Shown piece after piece: positions 1-7,248 of a DNA stretch of 37,173 nucleotides. The stretch is from positions 1 to 37,173 of the forward strand of contig JAICJC010000021.1 of the NCBI GenBank assembly GCA_025928655.1, in the 5' to 3' direction. The DNA comes from Thermoleophilia bacterium (GTDB lineage: Bacteria; Actinomycetota; Thermoleophilia; Gaiellales; JAICJC01). The notes under the pieces are model-generated. The model did not search any database. It was not told the DNA's origin and worked only from the letters and a program-made list of their open reading frames with translations. Within the stretch, counting starts at the first letter, position 1, and each line of letters opens with the position of its first letter. The translations under genes were made by a program, and so were the position numbers.

Positions 1-32
1 AGGTGGTGCTCCGGGCGGACAGCAGCCTTCAT
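1..32 (-). CDS. 5' end of a gene running off the left edge
   Basis: A minus-strand ATG at 32-30 opens a frame reading MKAAVRPEHH before the window ends. A good ribosome binding site (GAGGAG, about 41-46) lies 7 bases upstream of the ATG. The MKAAV opening is common in zinc-dependent alcohol dehydrogenases and quinone reductases (MDR superfamily), but ten residues cannot prove that. The gene-free stretch 33-121 holds this ribosome binding site and a GC-rich GGCCGGCC segment near 107-118, which may belong to the end of the next gene's transcript. Confidence 0.4.
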   Translation of the reverse strand, partial: MKAAVRPEHH

Positions 33-121
33 CGGCGAACTCCTCAGGATTGGTGACGGAGGAGATGTCCGGCGGCGGGGCGAGAACCTTACAGACGCAA
101 GGGCGGCCGGCCCCCCGTCTG

Positions 122-1543
122 CTACCAGAGCTGCTCGGGGCCGCGCCAGCCCGGCTCGGCGCGGATCCCGAAGAGCACCCGGCTGCGCCGGTCCATGCTG
201 GCGACCATCGCTTCGCCGAGGTTGAGGGCCTGGAGCGCCCGTGCGTCGCAGAAGCGGGTGAGCAGGTCGCGGGCGAGCTCGGCGCGGCCGGCGGCGATCA
301 GCACCTGGGCCTGCTCGACCACCGTCGCCAGCTGCTCGGACGTGGCGCGCTCGAGCGCCTCCCACACCGGCGTCACCTCCGGCAGGAACAGCTCGTGGTG
401 CTCGGCCAGCAGGTACAGCAGCCGCTTGAAGGTGACCACGGCGGAGCGGGTCGCCTCGACCCGCTGTGACACCGTCGAGGCCGGATCCCCCTCCCGGGCG
501 TCGATGAACGCGGCGTCCTCCCCCGCGGTCAGGTACCGGTGCCGCCCAAGCTCCGGCGGGATCGAGTCGCACCCCAGGAGGAACGGCGTGAAGGGCGCCG
601 CGATCGCCCCCACCGGCGCATGCCAGATCAGGCGCAGGTCGGGGTGCGCCTCGGCCGGCAGCGGCACCACCTGGCCGTAGCCGGCCGAGTCGCCGGTCAG
701 CCGTTCGGTGCGCACCGCCCACATCACGTCGGCCAGGCCGATCCGCTCCGGGCGGGCCGCCCGCGCGGCGAGCTCATCGGCGATCCACCGCGCCCCCTGC
801 CACGCCCCCCTGCCGTCGCCGTAGACGGCGTTCACGTCGAACGGTCCCGCCGCGGGGTCATACCAGCCCCGGTCGATCGCGAACTCGATCAGGTGCGGGG
901 CGCCGGCGAAGTCGGGATGCTCGGCGAAGTCTGCGGGCACCTGCTTGATCACGCCGGGGCGGCTGATGCGGATGCCGTCGGGCCCGACCCGCTCGGCCGC
1001 CCACAGCTTCTGCGCGCCCGCGAACTCGATGACCACCCAGGCCTCGGCGGCGTCGGCGATCAGGTGCGAGTTGCCGCCGTAGGTGGCCTCGCCGTGCTCG
1101 TCGATCAGCCGGCCGATCAGCGCCACGCCCTCGCGGGCGCTGCGGGCGCGCTCCAGCACGATCCGGGCCAGGTCGCTGTAGTTCAGGCCGCGCTGGTCCG
1201 GCGGCGTCATCGCCCGCAACCGCTCGCTCGACGTCGACCAGACGTCGCGCATCGCGACCCCGTGCTCGTTCAGGCCGCCGTTGGTCAGCGGCGCCGGCAC
1301 GCCGAGATAGTGGGAGTAGTCGACCCGCAGGTGGCGGGCGGTCGTCGGGGCCTGCGGGATTCTCGAGCGGATCCCCGGCATCGCAGATTGGGGCGTCACC
1401 CCCACCTCGATCTCGGCGCCCGGGGGATGCTCCTGCCGGGGCGCCAGCTCCAGCCAGTGGCTCGACGGCTCGTCGCCGTAGCCGGCCAGGTACCCGCACC
1501 CGTCCCGGGTCAAGTGAGGGCCGATGTAGATGGCGTAGCTCAT
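122..1543 (-). CDS. C69-family (secernin/PepD-like) peptidase with Ser at the nucleophile position
   Basis: 473 residues resembling the C69 dipeptidases, which are N-terminal-nucleophile hydrolases. Family-like motifs are GDEPSSHWLE (near 24-33), PLTNGGLNEHGVA (near 85-97), the YSDL..IV.ERA segment (near 122-132) and YGGNSH (near 155-160). In classical C69 enzymes the Cys just after the initiator Met (MCT...) is the nucleophile; here the protein starts MSYAIYIG, so Ser2 would be exposed after Met removal. Either it is a Ser-type variant or the activity has changed. No clear ribosome binding site precedes the ATG (only GGCAGAGA). It lies 66 bases downstream of the GST gene on the same strand. 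No signal peptide is seen, so it is probably cytoplasmic. Substrate unknown. Confidence 0.8.
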   Translation of the reverse strand: MSYAIYIGPHLTRDGCGYLAGYGDEPSSHWLELAPRQEHPPGAEIEVGVTPQSAMPGIRSRIPQAPTTARHLRVDYSHYLGVPAPLTNGGLNEHGVAMRDVWSTSSERLRAMTPPDQRGLNYSDLARIVLERARSAREGVALIGRLIDEHGEATYGGNSHLIADAAEAWVVIEFAGAQKLWAAERVGPDGIRISRPGVIKQVPADFAEHPDFAGAPHLIEFAIDRGWYDPAAGPFDVNAVYGDGRGAWQGARWIADELAARAARPERIGLADVMWAVRTERLTGDSAGYGQVVPLPAEAHPDLRLIWHAPVGAIAAPFTPFLLGCDSIPPELGRHRYLTAGEDAAFIDAREGDPASTVSQRVEATRSAVVTFKRLLYLLAEHHELFLPEVTPVWEALERATSEQLATVVEQAQVLIAAGRAELARDLLTRFCDARALQALNLGEAMVASMDRRSRVLFGIRAEPGWRGPEQLW

Positions 1544-1609
1544 CGTGCGTCTCTGCCCGTCGCCGGCCTGCGACCTGGCCGATACTCCTCAAGCCGCAAA
1601 CACGGTTCG

Positions 1610-2272
1610 CTAGGCGTCGTAGATCGACTCGCTCTGGCCGGCACGCGCATTGGCGGGATAGGTGACGAGGTCGTCCATGAAGCGGGGTAGTGCGGCGATC
1701 CGGGCAAGCCAACGCTCAACGGCGGGATAGCCGGCGAGGTCGTAGCCGGCATCGCCTGCGACGTGGGTGTAGGCGAAGTTCGCGAGGTCGGCGATCGTGC
1801 ATGAGTCGCCGACGAGGAACGCACGATCCGCCAATCGTGCCGCAAGCATCTCGAGGGCGCTTCGGCCGAGCTCGAGTCGTGCTGGTACGACTTCGGGGTT
1901 TCGGCCGGTGAGGATGCGAAACCGGGCGGAGCCGATGCCGTTCATCACGCGTTCCTGCTCGAAGAAGAGCCATTGCGCAACATGGGCGCGTCCGGGCGGA
2001 TCGTCCGGTAGATAGGGTGTCTCTTCGGCGAGATACCAGAGGATCGCGTTCGACTGCGCCAGGAGTTGCCCGTCGTCAAGCTCGAGCACCGGTGTCTCGC
2101 GCGCCGGGTTCAGCTCGGCGTACGCAGGTGTCAGCGTTTCGCCCGCAAAGATGTCGACCTCGACGCGTTCGTACTCGCGCTCGAGTAGCGCAAGCAGCAG
2201 CCGCGCCTTGTAGCAGTTCGCTGAAGCGGGATAGTCGTACAGACGCAACGTGTGCCTCCGAGGAGTCGCCAT
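1610..2272 (-). CDS. glutathione S-transferase family protein
   Basis: 220 residues from the ATG at 2272. The N-terminal thioredoxin-like domain (about 6-80) begins RLYDYPASANCYKARLLLALL and carries the cis-Pro motif ETPVLE and the QSNAI segment that normally contacts the gamma-glutamyl group. An all-helical C-terminal domain follows, with the N-capping motif CTIADLANFAY. The frame is open further upstream to 2383, but that extension runs through a hairpin toward the tRNA and has no family similarity, so 2272 is preferred. Many actinobacteria use mycothiol rather than glutathione, so the real thiol cosubstrate is unknown. The C69 peptidase follows on the same strand. Confidence 0.88.
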   Translation of the reverse strand: MATPRRHTLRLYDYPASANCYKARLLLALLEREYERVEVDIFAGETLTPAYAELNPARETPVLELDDGQLLAQSNAILWYLAEETPYLPDDPPGRAHVAQWLFFEQERVMNGIGSARFRILTGRNPEVVPARLELGRSALEMLAARLADRAFLVGDSCTIADLANFAYTHVAGDAGYDLAGYPAVERWLARIAALPRFMDDLVTYPANARAGQSESIYDA

Positions 2273-2296
2273 GGATGTCTCGTGCGCCGCGGGCTT

Positions 2297-2320
2297 GGGT
2301 CGGCCAACGTGGCCGGACCC
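2297..2320 (-). terminator. hairpin between tRNA-Thr and the GST gene
   Basis: GGGT-CGGCC, a 5-base loop AACGT, then GGCCG-G-ACCC: a 9-bp stem with one bulged base. It lies about 80 bases 3' of the tRNA and 25 bases before the GST start, on the same strand. It may end the tRNA transcript or be a leader structure. No U-tract follows. Confidence 0.4.
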
Positions 2321-2401
2321 ACCTATATCGGATCCTGCCCAGTCGTGCGGGACAAGGAGGTCCAGTCCAGTCGGACGCCCCACAAACGGCCTGAGCGGAA
2401 A

Positions 2402-2474
<73 letters not shown>

Positions 2475-2510
2475 GGGGCGGCTCCGTGACCCGTGTGGAG
2501 TCGCGCGGCC

Positions 2511-2516
2511 ATTGTA
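2511..2516 (-). promoter_or_regulatory. -10 box of the tRNA-Thr promoter
   Basis: Minus-strand TACAAT, one mismatch from TATAAT, lies about 37 bases upstream of the mature 5' end. Transcription would start near 2504 and leave a leader of about 30 bases for RNase P to remove. No convincing -35 box is visible 16-18 bases upstream. Confidence 0.55.
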
Positions 2517-2559
2517 GGGGATTCCCGCGGTCGATCTTCGAATCGGGCGGATCGGCCGG

Positions 2560-3435
2560 CTATCCCGGGTCACCCTCCGGCCGCGGGGCCGTGATCGTCG
2601 CCAGCATGGCCGTGTAGTCCTGCCCGCCTCGCCCCTCCTGCTCGGCCTGGGAGAGCCACTCCCGGGCGCCTTCGATCAGCCGCAGCGGACCGGCGTCCGA
2701 GGCCGAGGCCGCCTCGAGGATGAGGCGCGCGTCCTTGGCTGCGAGCGCGAGCGAGAACCGGGTCGGATAGTCACCGGCTTGGAGGAGGGGGCGTCGGCGG
2801 GCCGCCTCGGCGGCCAGCGGCGTCGTCTCCAGAACCCGGCCGACGACTTCTTCGCCGAGGCCGGCGCTGCGGGCGAACGCGACCGCTTCGCCGACCGCCG
2901 CGACCGCCATGAACAGTGCGGCGTTCGCCACGAGCTTGGCTGCAGCTCCGGCCCCGCTGCCGCCGACGCGGACGACGGTGCCAAGCGCCGTCAGCACCGG
3001 TATGACGCGCCGCACCGCGTCTTCGGATCCGCCCACGTAGAGCGTCAGCTCGCCGCGCTCCGCCTGGGCGACGCTACCGAGTACCGGCGCGTCCACGAGC
3101 CCGACCGCGGCGGGTAGCTGCGACCGGAGCCACCGGATCGTCGGCGGCCCGACCGTCGACATCTCGAGAACGTCGGCGCCCGACGGGAGTCCGGCTGCGA
3201 TGCCGGTCGGCCCCGACACTGTCGCCTGCAGCGCGGCGGGATCCGAGACCATGGTGATTACCACGTGGCTCGATGCCGCGAGCTCGGCCGGTGTCGCCGC
3301 GTGATGCGCACCGTGCGCGACGAGCGGCGCCGCCTTCGCGGCCGTCCGGTTCCAGACCACGACCGGGTGACCGGCCTCCAGAAGGCGTGCGGCGATCCGG
3401 CTTCCCATCGCCCCGAGTCCCACGACCCCGATCAT
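2560..3435 (-). CDS. NAD(P)-dependent oxidoreductase, 3-hydroxyisobutyrate dehydrogenase-like
   Basis: 291 residues of the beta-hydroxyacid dehydrogenase family (HIBADH / GLYR1 / tartronate semialdehyde reductase). The N-terminal Rossmann fold shows GVVGLGAMGS (G6-x-G-x-x-G11) and then VVWNRT, where Asn-Arg after the second strand suits NADP better than NAD. The substrate motif is DAPVLGS (about 115-121). The catalytic Lys is K167 in GAGAAAKLVANA, and an all-alpha dimerisation domain follows. Likely cytoplasmic; the substrate, a small beta-hydroxyacid or semialdehyde, cannot be told. The start is probably leaderless (TACGAT 7 bases upstream). It is divergent from the ArsR gene and their promoters interleave. 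Confidence 0.88.
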   Translation of the reverse strand: MIGVVGLGAMGSRIAARLLEAGHPVVVWNRTAAKAAPLVAHGAHHAATPAELAASSHVVITMVSDPAALQATVSGPTGIAAGLPSGADVLEMSTVGPPTIRWLRSQLPAAVGLVDAPVLGSVAQAERGELTLYVGGSEDAVRRVIPVLTALGTVVRVGGSGAGAAAKLVANAALFMAVAAVGEAVAFARSAGLGEEVVGRVLETTPLAAEAARRRPLLQAGDYPTRFSLALAAKDARLILEAASASDAGPLRLIEGAREWLSQAEQEGRGGQDYTAMLATITAPRPEGDPG

Positions 3436-3442
3436 CGAGCGG

Positions 3443-3448
3443 ATCGTA
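3443..3448 (-). promoter_or_regulatory. -10 box (TACGAT) for a leaderless transcript
   Basis: TACGAT on the minus strand ends 7 bases before the ATG at 3435, which places transcription start essentially at the start codon. There is no ribosome binding site between. The -35 zone falls on 3465-3471, which is also the plus-strand -35 of the ArsR promoter, so the two divergent promoters probably compete. Confidence 0.45.
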
Positions 3449-3466
3449 GGCGGGACGGGCCGCTCC

Positions 3467-3495
3467 TTGACGGGAACGACACGTAAGCCTAAACT
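3467..3495 (+). promoter_or_regulatory. sigma70-type promoter of the ArsR-SRPBCC operon
   Basis: TTGACG (3467-3472), a 17-base spacer, then TAAACT (3490-3495). Predicted transcription start is about 3502-3505, on or just before the GTG start codon at 3505, so the message is leaderless or nearly so. The -10 box and start point lie inside the palindromic operator. Confidence 0.75.
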
Positions 3496-3517
3496 AACGC
3501 GTTAGTGGACGCTTACG
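3482..3517 (+). promoter_or_regulatory. nested palindromic operator over -10, start point and start codon
   Basis: A 14-bp perfect palindrome, ACTAACG|CGTTAGT (3493-3506), is flanked after 4 bases on each side by CGTAAGC (3482-3488) and GCTTACG (3511-3517). Both inverted repeats share the centre 3499/3500. Such twofold symmetry suits winged-helix ArsR dimers, and the position predicts autorepression. It includes the GTG start codon and the first codons. Confidence 0.7.
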
Positions 3518-3825
3518 CGACAAGCGGCTGGACGGCGCTCGCCGATCCGACCCGGCGGGCGATCTTCGAACGCCTCGTGGAGCGTCCGTACGCCGTGGGC
3601 GATCTCGCGGTGGGGCTGCCGGTCACGCGCCCGGCCGTGTCGCAGCACCTGAAGGTGCTGAAGGGCGCCGGGCTGGTCGTCGACCGAAAGGCCGGGAAGC
3701 GGCGCATCTACCGCGTCGACCCCGCCGGCCTCGCGCAGCTGCGGGCCGAGCTCGATGGCTTCTGGACGAAGACCCTCGCCGCCTACAAGGCGGCCGTCGA
3801 ACAACCCGAGAAGGGGGATCAATGA
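3505..3825 (+). CDS. ArsR-family winged-helix transcriptional regulator
   Basis: 106 residues from a GTG start. The opening ALADPTRRAIFERLVERPYAV is the family's first helices. PVTRPAVSQHLKVLKGAGLV (about 39-58) is the recognition helix-turn-helix, and KRRIYRVD is the beta-wing. No metal-binding Cys pair (CxC) is present, so it is not a metal sensor of the classic kind; such ArsR proteins often sense other signals or act with a partner. The stop overlaps the start of the SRPBCC gene (ATGA), so the two are translationally coupled. It probably represses its own promoter through the palindrome at 3482-3517. No ribosome binding site precedes the GTG, in line with a leaderless message. Confidence 0.92.
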   Translation: MDAYATSGWTALADPTRRAIFERLVERPYAVGDLAVGLPVTRPAVSQHLKVLKGAGLVVDRKAGKRRIYRVDPAGLAQLRAELDGFWTKTLAAYKAAVEQPEKGDQ

Positions 3826-4319
3826 GCACTGACACAAACGCGACCGCCGCGACGACCGTGCGGCAGTCGATCGTGGTCGACGCGCCGGTCGAGCGCGCCT
3901 TCGACGTCTTCACGAACCGGTTCGGCGACTTCAAGCCGCGCGAGCACAACCTGCTCGGCGGTGTCGAGATCGCCGAGACCGTGTTCGAGCCGCGGGTGGG
4001 CGGCTACCTCTACGACCGCGGCGCCGACGGCAGCGAGTGCCGCTTCGCGCGCGTGCTCGCTTACGAGCCGCCGCATCGCGTCGTCATGAGCTGGGACATC
4101 AGCCCGTCTTGGCGGCTCGAGAGCGATCCGGCGCGGGCGAGCGAGTGGGAGGTGCGCTTCGTCGCCGAGACTCCCGAGCGCACTCGCGTGGAGCTCGAGC
4201 ACCGCCACCTCGACCGCCACGGCGAGGGCTGGGAGAACGTTCGCGACGGTGTCGCCGGTGGCCAGGGCTGGCCGCTCTACCTGCGGCGCTATACCGAGCG
4301 CCTCGCGGAGCAGGGTTGA
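3822..4319 (+). CDS. SRPBCC (AHSA1-like/START) domain protein
   Basis: 165 residues. It opens with QSIVVDAPVERAFDVFTNRFGDF, the first strand and helix pair of the SRPBCC fold, continues with a GGxxxxxGxDGS-like strand pair (GGYLYDRGADGSE) and the W-D strand VVMSWDISPSW, and ends with the long C-terminal helix GWPLYLRRYTERLAEQG. The AHSA1-type group binds hydrophobic ligands or acts as a hydrolase or cyclase in a deep pocket; no catalytic residues can be assigned. The start ATG overlaps the ArsR stop by 4 bases, with AAGGGGG (3811-3817) as ribosome binding site. ArsR-SRPBCC pairs recur in bacteria, often without a known ligand. Confidence 0.9.
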   Translation: MSTDTNATAATTVRQSIVVDAPVERAFDVFTNRFGDFKPREHNLLGGVEIAETVFEPRVGGYLYDRGADGSECRFARVLAYEPPHRVVMSWDISPSWRLESDPARASEWEVRFVAETPERTRVELEHRHLDRHGEGWENVRDGVAGGQGWPLYLRRYTERLAEQG

Positions 4320-4325
4320 GCGCAT

Positions 4326-4359
4326 GGGGCCGGCCGCCCCGCTCCGGGCGGCCGGCCCC
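4326..4359. terminator. strong GC hairpin between convergent genes
   Basis: A 14-bp perfect stem, GGGGCCGGCCGCCC (4326-4339) with GGGCGGCCGGCCCC (4346-4359), and a 6-base loop. It sits between the SRPBCC stop (4319) and the aminotransferase stop (4384), so it can serve both strands. There is no U-tract, as is common in high-GC genomes. Confidence 0.75.
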
Positions 4360-4383
4360 GTCCTCGAAGATCCTCGGGCTCGC

Positions 4384-5541
4384 TTATGAGCTGCGCCCGA
4401 GCTCGGCCGCGAGCGCGTCGAGCAGCCGCTCGAGATCGGCGCGGTCGTTGTAGCCGGCGAACGAGGGCCGGACGAGGATCTGCTCCCCGAAGCCGAACAC
4501 CGGCACCTCGATGCCGTATGCCGCGAGCAGCCGCTCCTGCAGCCCGGCGGGATCGCCGCAGGGGATGGGGCAGGCGACGAACTGCCCGACCATCTCCTCG
4601 GCGAGCAGCGGCGCGCAGCCGAACCGCTCGGCGATCCGTTCCCGCGCCGCTCGGGCCAGGGCGACACACCCGGCCCGGCGCGGCTCGAGATGCTCGCGGT
4701 GGAACGCGATCGCCGCCGGCACCGACAGGTACGCGGCCGGATCCGACGTGCCCTGCCAGGCGCTGCGGCGCACGAACGAGCAGTCGGCGTGGTCGAGCAG
4801 GTCCTCGCACTCCGCCCAGCCCCACGAGATGATGTTGGAGCCCATCCAGCACTGCTGGTCGGGGTGCACGTAGAGGAACGCGGCGCCCTTGGGGGCGACC
4901 AGCCACTTGTGGGCGTTGCCCGTGTAGATGTCGGCGCCGAGGCCGCGCACGTCGACCGGAACCTGACCCGGCGCGTGCGCGCCGTCGACGACCGTGAGGA
5001 TGCCCCGCTCGGCTGCCGCGGCGACGAGCCGGTCGACCGGCAGGATCGCGGCGGTCGGTGAGGTGATGTGGCTCATGTGCAGCGCCCGCGTCCGCCCGGA
5101 GAAGGCCGCCGTGACCGTCTCGACGACGCCGTCCGGGGTGAGCGGCAGCGGCAGCCGGACCTTGCGGTAGTCGGCCCCCGCCGCCTGGCACGCCGCCCGC
5201 CAGGCCAGGTCGCACGCGCCGTACTCGTGATCGCAGCTCAGGACCTCGTCCCCCGGCTCCAGGTGCATGGAGCGGGCGGCGACGTTGACGCCCGTCGTCG
5301 CGTTGGGGACGAAGGTCAGGTCGTCCGCACCCGCGCCGACGTAGCCGGCCAGCTCCCGGCGCGCATCGGCCAGGGCCGGCGCGAGCGTCCGCGTGAGGAA
5401 CCGGGTCGGCTGCCGCTCGAGCTCGAGCTGCCAGGCCTGGTACGCCTCGAAGACCGGGATCGGCGCCGCGCCGAACGCGCCATGGTTCAGATAGCAGACG
5501 TCGGGATCGAGCAGGAACCGGGCCCGGAGCGCGGCGGTCAC
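4384..5541 (-). CDS. class V aminotransferase (isopenicillin N epimerase-like)
   Basis: 385 residues, PLP-dependent fold type I. Seen: YLNHGAFG (substrate loop, about 17-24), NATTGVN (80-86, phosphate binding), the VVDGAHA segment with D186 and H189 (pyridine N contact and ring stacking), and K212 in GNAHKW as the Schiff-base lysine. The closest architecture is the CefD / isopenicillin N epimerase-like group, which also includes cysteine desulfurase-like and kynureninase-like enzymes, so the reaction is not certain. The start is a GTG at 5541 whose GTGA overlaps the STAS gene's stop, and no separate promoter is seen. It is the last gene of a sigma factor-Hsp20-STAS operon. Confidence 0.88.
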   Translation of the reverse strand: MTAALRARFLLDPDVCYLNHGAFGAAPIPVFEAYQAWQLELERQPTRFLTRTLAPALADARRELAGYVGAGADDLTFVPNATTGVNVAARSMHLEPGDEVLSCDHEYGACDLAWRAACQAAGADYRKVRLPLPLTPDGVVETVTAAFSGRTRALHMSHITSPTAAILPVDRLVAAAAERGILTVVDGAHAPGQVPVDVRGLGADIYTGNAHKWLVAPKGAAFLYVHPDQQCWMGSNIISWGWAECEDLLDHADCSFVRRSAWQGTSDPAAYLSVPAAIAFHREHLEPRRAGCVALARAARERIAERFGCAPLLAEEMVGQFVACPIPCGDPAGLQERLLAAYGIEVPVFGFGEQILVRPSFAGYNDRADLERLLDALAAELGRSS

Positions 5542-5885
5542 TCCGAGATCATGACGGAGTCGAGCGCCTCGTCCAGCGATGAGCAGACCGTCACCAGGGT
5601 CGTGGCCCCGGTGATGTCGAACAGGCGCGCGGCCGCGCTGTCCGGCGGCGCGACCACGATCGTGCTCGCGCACGCCCCGTCCCGGGCCGTGGTCTGGACG
5701 AGCACCGCCAGGATGCTCGAGTCGATGAAGGTGGCCGAAGACAGGTCGATGATGCACGCCTCCCCCGAGGCGATGTCCATCAGCGCGCGCTCCACGTCGC
5801 CGTGGGTCGACAGGTCGTGCTCCCCGGCGAGCTCCACGATGACGGCGGCGGGGACGCGCCGGATGTTCACGCGTGGCTTCTCCAC
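5538..5885 (-). CDS. STAS-domain anti-sigma factor antagonist
   Basis: 115 residues from the GTG at 5885; GGGGAGAGGAG just upstream is a good ribosome binding site. An in-frame GTG at 5933 would add 16 Arg/Pro-rich residues and is less likely. The single STAS domain has VIVELAGEHDLSTHGDVERAL, then ACIIDLSSATFIDSSILAVLV. The DSS motif matches the regulatory serine region of SpoIIAA/RsbV, where phosphorylation by an anti-sigma kinase blocks binding. It probably acts in a partner-switching cascade in the cytoplasm. No kinase or phosphatase lies in the window. It overlaps the aminotransferase by 4 bases and follows hsp20. Confidence 0.87.
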   Translation of the reverse strand: MEKPRVNIRRVPAAVIVELAGEHDLSTHGDVERALMDIASGEACIIDLSSATFIDSSILAVLVQTTARDGACASTIVVAPPDSAAARLFDITGATTLVTVCSSLDEALDSVMISE

Positions 5886-5963
5886 GAGCTCCTCTCCCCG
5901 GTCGGTCGGGGCGGGGCGGCGGCCGCGCGGCACGCCGCCTGCCCCACGTGATTGCGGCCGCCG

Positions 5964-6416
5964 CTACTCGGAGCTGATCGTCTTCGAGCGGTGGCCGATG
6001 CTGATCGAACGCGGCTTGGCCTCCTCGGGCTTCGGCAGTCGCACGGTGAGGACGCCGTCCTCGTAGTCGGCGGTGATCGACGCCCCGTCCACGCCCTGGG
6101 GAAGGGTGAAGGAGCGCACGAAGCGGCCCTGCCAGCGCTCGCTGCGGTACCGCCGGTTCGCTCCGCCGGACACGCTCCGCTCGCCGGTGACGACGAGCTG
6201 TCCGTCGACCGCCTCGGCGGAGAGGTTCTCGGCATTGCAGCCAGGGACGTCGAGCTCGATCACGACCTGCTGGTCGTCCTCCCAGATGTCCACGGGAGGA
6301 AGAAAGCCGCGCTGCCCGCCCGGTGCGGCACGCAGCCCGAACATGCGCTCGAAGCGGTCGGTCATGGCGTCGAGCTCGGCCAGCAGCGGGTCTCGACGGG
6401 CCAGGGTGGTGTTCAT
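5964..6416 (-). CDS. Hsp20 / alpha-crystallin family small heat shock protein
   Basis: 150 residues. The alpha-crystallin domain (about 41-138) has PPVDIWEDDQQVVIELDVPG, NLSAEAVDGQLVVTGER and the closing ADYEDGVLTVRLPK, the typical A-x-x-x-n-GVL motif. A short C-terminal tail ISIGHRSKTI carries an I-x-I-like element used in oligomer assembly. It holds unfolded proteins for refolding by ATP-dependent chaperones. The ribosome binding site AAGGAGGA is 6 bases before the ATG. It lies 30 bases downstream of the sigma factor gene, so one transcript is likely. Confidence 0.95.
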   Translation of the reverse strand: MNTTLARRDPLLAELDAMTDRFERMFGLRAAPGGQRGFLPPVDIWEDDQQVVIELDVPGCNAENLSAEAVDGQLVVTGERSVSGGANRRYRSERWQGRFVRSFTLPQGVDGASITADYEDGVLTVRLPKPEEAKPRSISIGHRSKTISSE

Positions 6417-6446
6417 CGGTTCCTCCTTCCGGATCGTTGTAACGGT

Positions 6447-7178
6447 TCATCCGGTTGAGGTAACCAGCAGCCGGCGGGTGTCAACCGTTTTCGACGCGGC
6501 CGCCATCTTCTCGATCGCCTGCTGCTCGATCTTGCGCACCCGCTCGCCGGAGACGCCCAGACGGCGGCCGATCGTCCGCAGCGACTCGCCCTCCGCCCGT
6601 GCGGCCAGCACCTCCCGCTCCCGCTCGGTCAGGCGGAGCAGGAGCGGACGCAGCTGGGTCAGGGCGAGCCGCTCGAGCACCCGTTCGTACTCGGCGTCGG
6701 CGAGCGGGCACGCCACGAGGTCCATCTCGCCCTCGTCGTAGTCGATCCGCTCGGCGCGCACGATCTCGGCCACCCGGCCGGCAGCCCACCCGAGCGCATC
6801 CGCGAGCTCCTGGTCGTCCGGCTCCCGTCCGAGCGTTGCCAGCAGGCGCTCACGGGCCTGCTTCAGCTCGTGGATGTCCCAGAGGACGTTGGTCGGCAGC
6901 CGGAAGGGACGGGAGCGCTCGGCCACGGCCTGCTGCAGCGACTGGCGGATCCACAGGCGCGCCCAGGGCACGAACGACCCCTTGCCGGGGTCGAAGTCGA
7001 CCACCGCCCGCAGCAGCCCGAGGACGCCGTCGTTGACCAGGTCGTCGTGGGTGATCCCGCGGCCGGCGTAGCGGCGGGCCATGCGCCGGATCATCGGCAG
7101 CAGCTCCTCCACGAGCTCCGACCGGGCGCCGGCATCCTCGCGTGCTCTTGTCGCGAGGGAGTCCACGCCGCCTGACAC
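6447..7178 (-). CDS. sigma-70 family RNA polymerase sigma factor
   Basis: 243 residues. Region 2 runs about 24-90: MIRRMARRYAGRGITHDDLVNDG, then LLRAVVDFDPGKGSFVPWARLWIRQSL for promoter melting and -10 recognition. Region 3 has RSRPFRLPTNV and REPDDQELADALGW. Region 4 ends with LTEREREVLAARAEGESL and the helix-turn-helix IGRRLGVSGERVRKIEQQAI. Size and the RPFRLP element suit a group 2/3 sigma (primary-like or stress), not an ECF sigma, which lacks region 3. The GTG start is 6 bases after a TAAAGT box with no ribosome binding site, so it is probably leaderless. It heads an operon with Hsp20, STAS and aminotransferase, which suggests a role in protein-damage or general stress. Confidence 0.92.
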   Translation of the reverse strand: MSGGVDSLATRAREDAGARSELVEELLPMIRRMARRYAGRGITHDDLVNDGVLGLLRAVVDFDPGKGSFVPWARLWIRQSLQQAVAERSRPFRLPTNVLWDIHELKQARERLLATLGREPDDQELADALGWAAGRVAEIVRAERIDYDEGEMDLVACPLADAEYERVLERLALTQLRPLLLRLTEREREVLAARAEGESLRTIGRRLGVSGERVRKIEQQAIEKMAAASKTVDTRRLLVTSTG

Positions 7179-7184
7179 ACCCGC

Positions 7185-7190
7185 ACTTTA
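7185..7190 (-). promoter_or_regulatory. -10 box (TAAAGT) of the sigma factor gene
   Basis: Minus-strand TAAAGT followed by exactly 6 bases and the GTG at 7178 places the transcription start on the start codon. No TTGAC-like -35 box is seen at the right distance, so an alternative sigma or an activator may be needed. Confidence 0.5.
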
Positions 7191-7248
7191 CGCGCGCGGG
7201 AGCCCGAAGCGTGTTTAGCGCGCGCCGCCGGGTGGGCACGCTGGCGGC

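Noticed and set aside
2354-2361. AAGGAGGT, a perfect ribosome binding sequence on the plus strand.
   Set aside because: No ATG, GTG or TTG follows within 15 bases in an open frame, and it lies between the minus-strand GST gene and the tRNA.
2273-2383. Longer glutathione S-transferase starting at 2383.
   Set aside because: The extension crosses a hairpin and has no similarity to the family; the ATG at 2272 opens right before the thioredoxin-like domain.
5886-5933. Longer STAS protein starting at the GTG at 5933.
   Set aside because: The extra 16 residues are Arg/Pro-rich and outside the domain, and the GTG at 5885 has a far better ribosome binding site.
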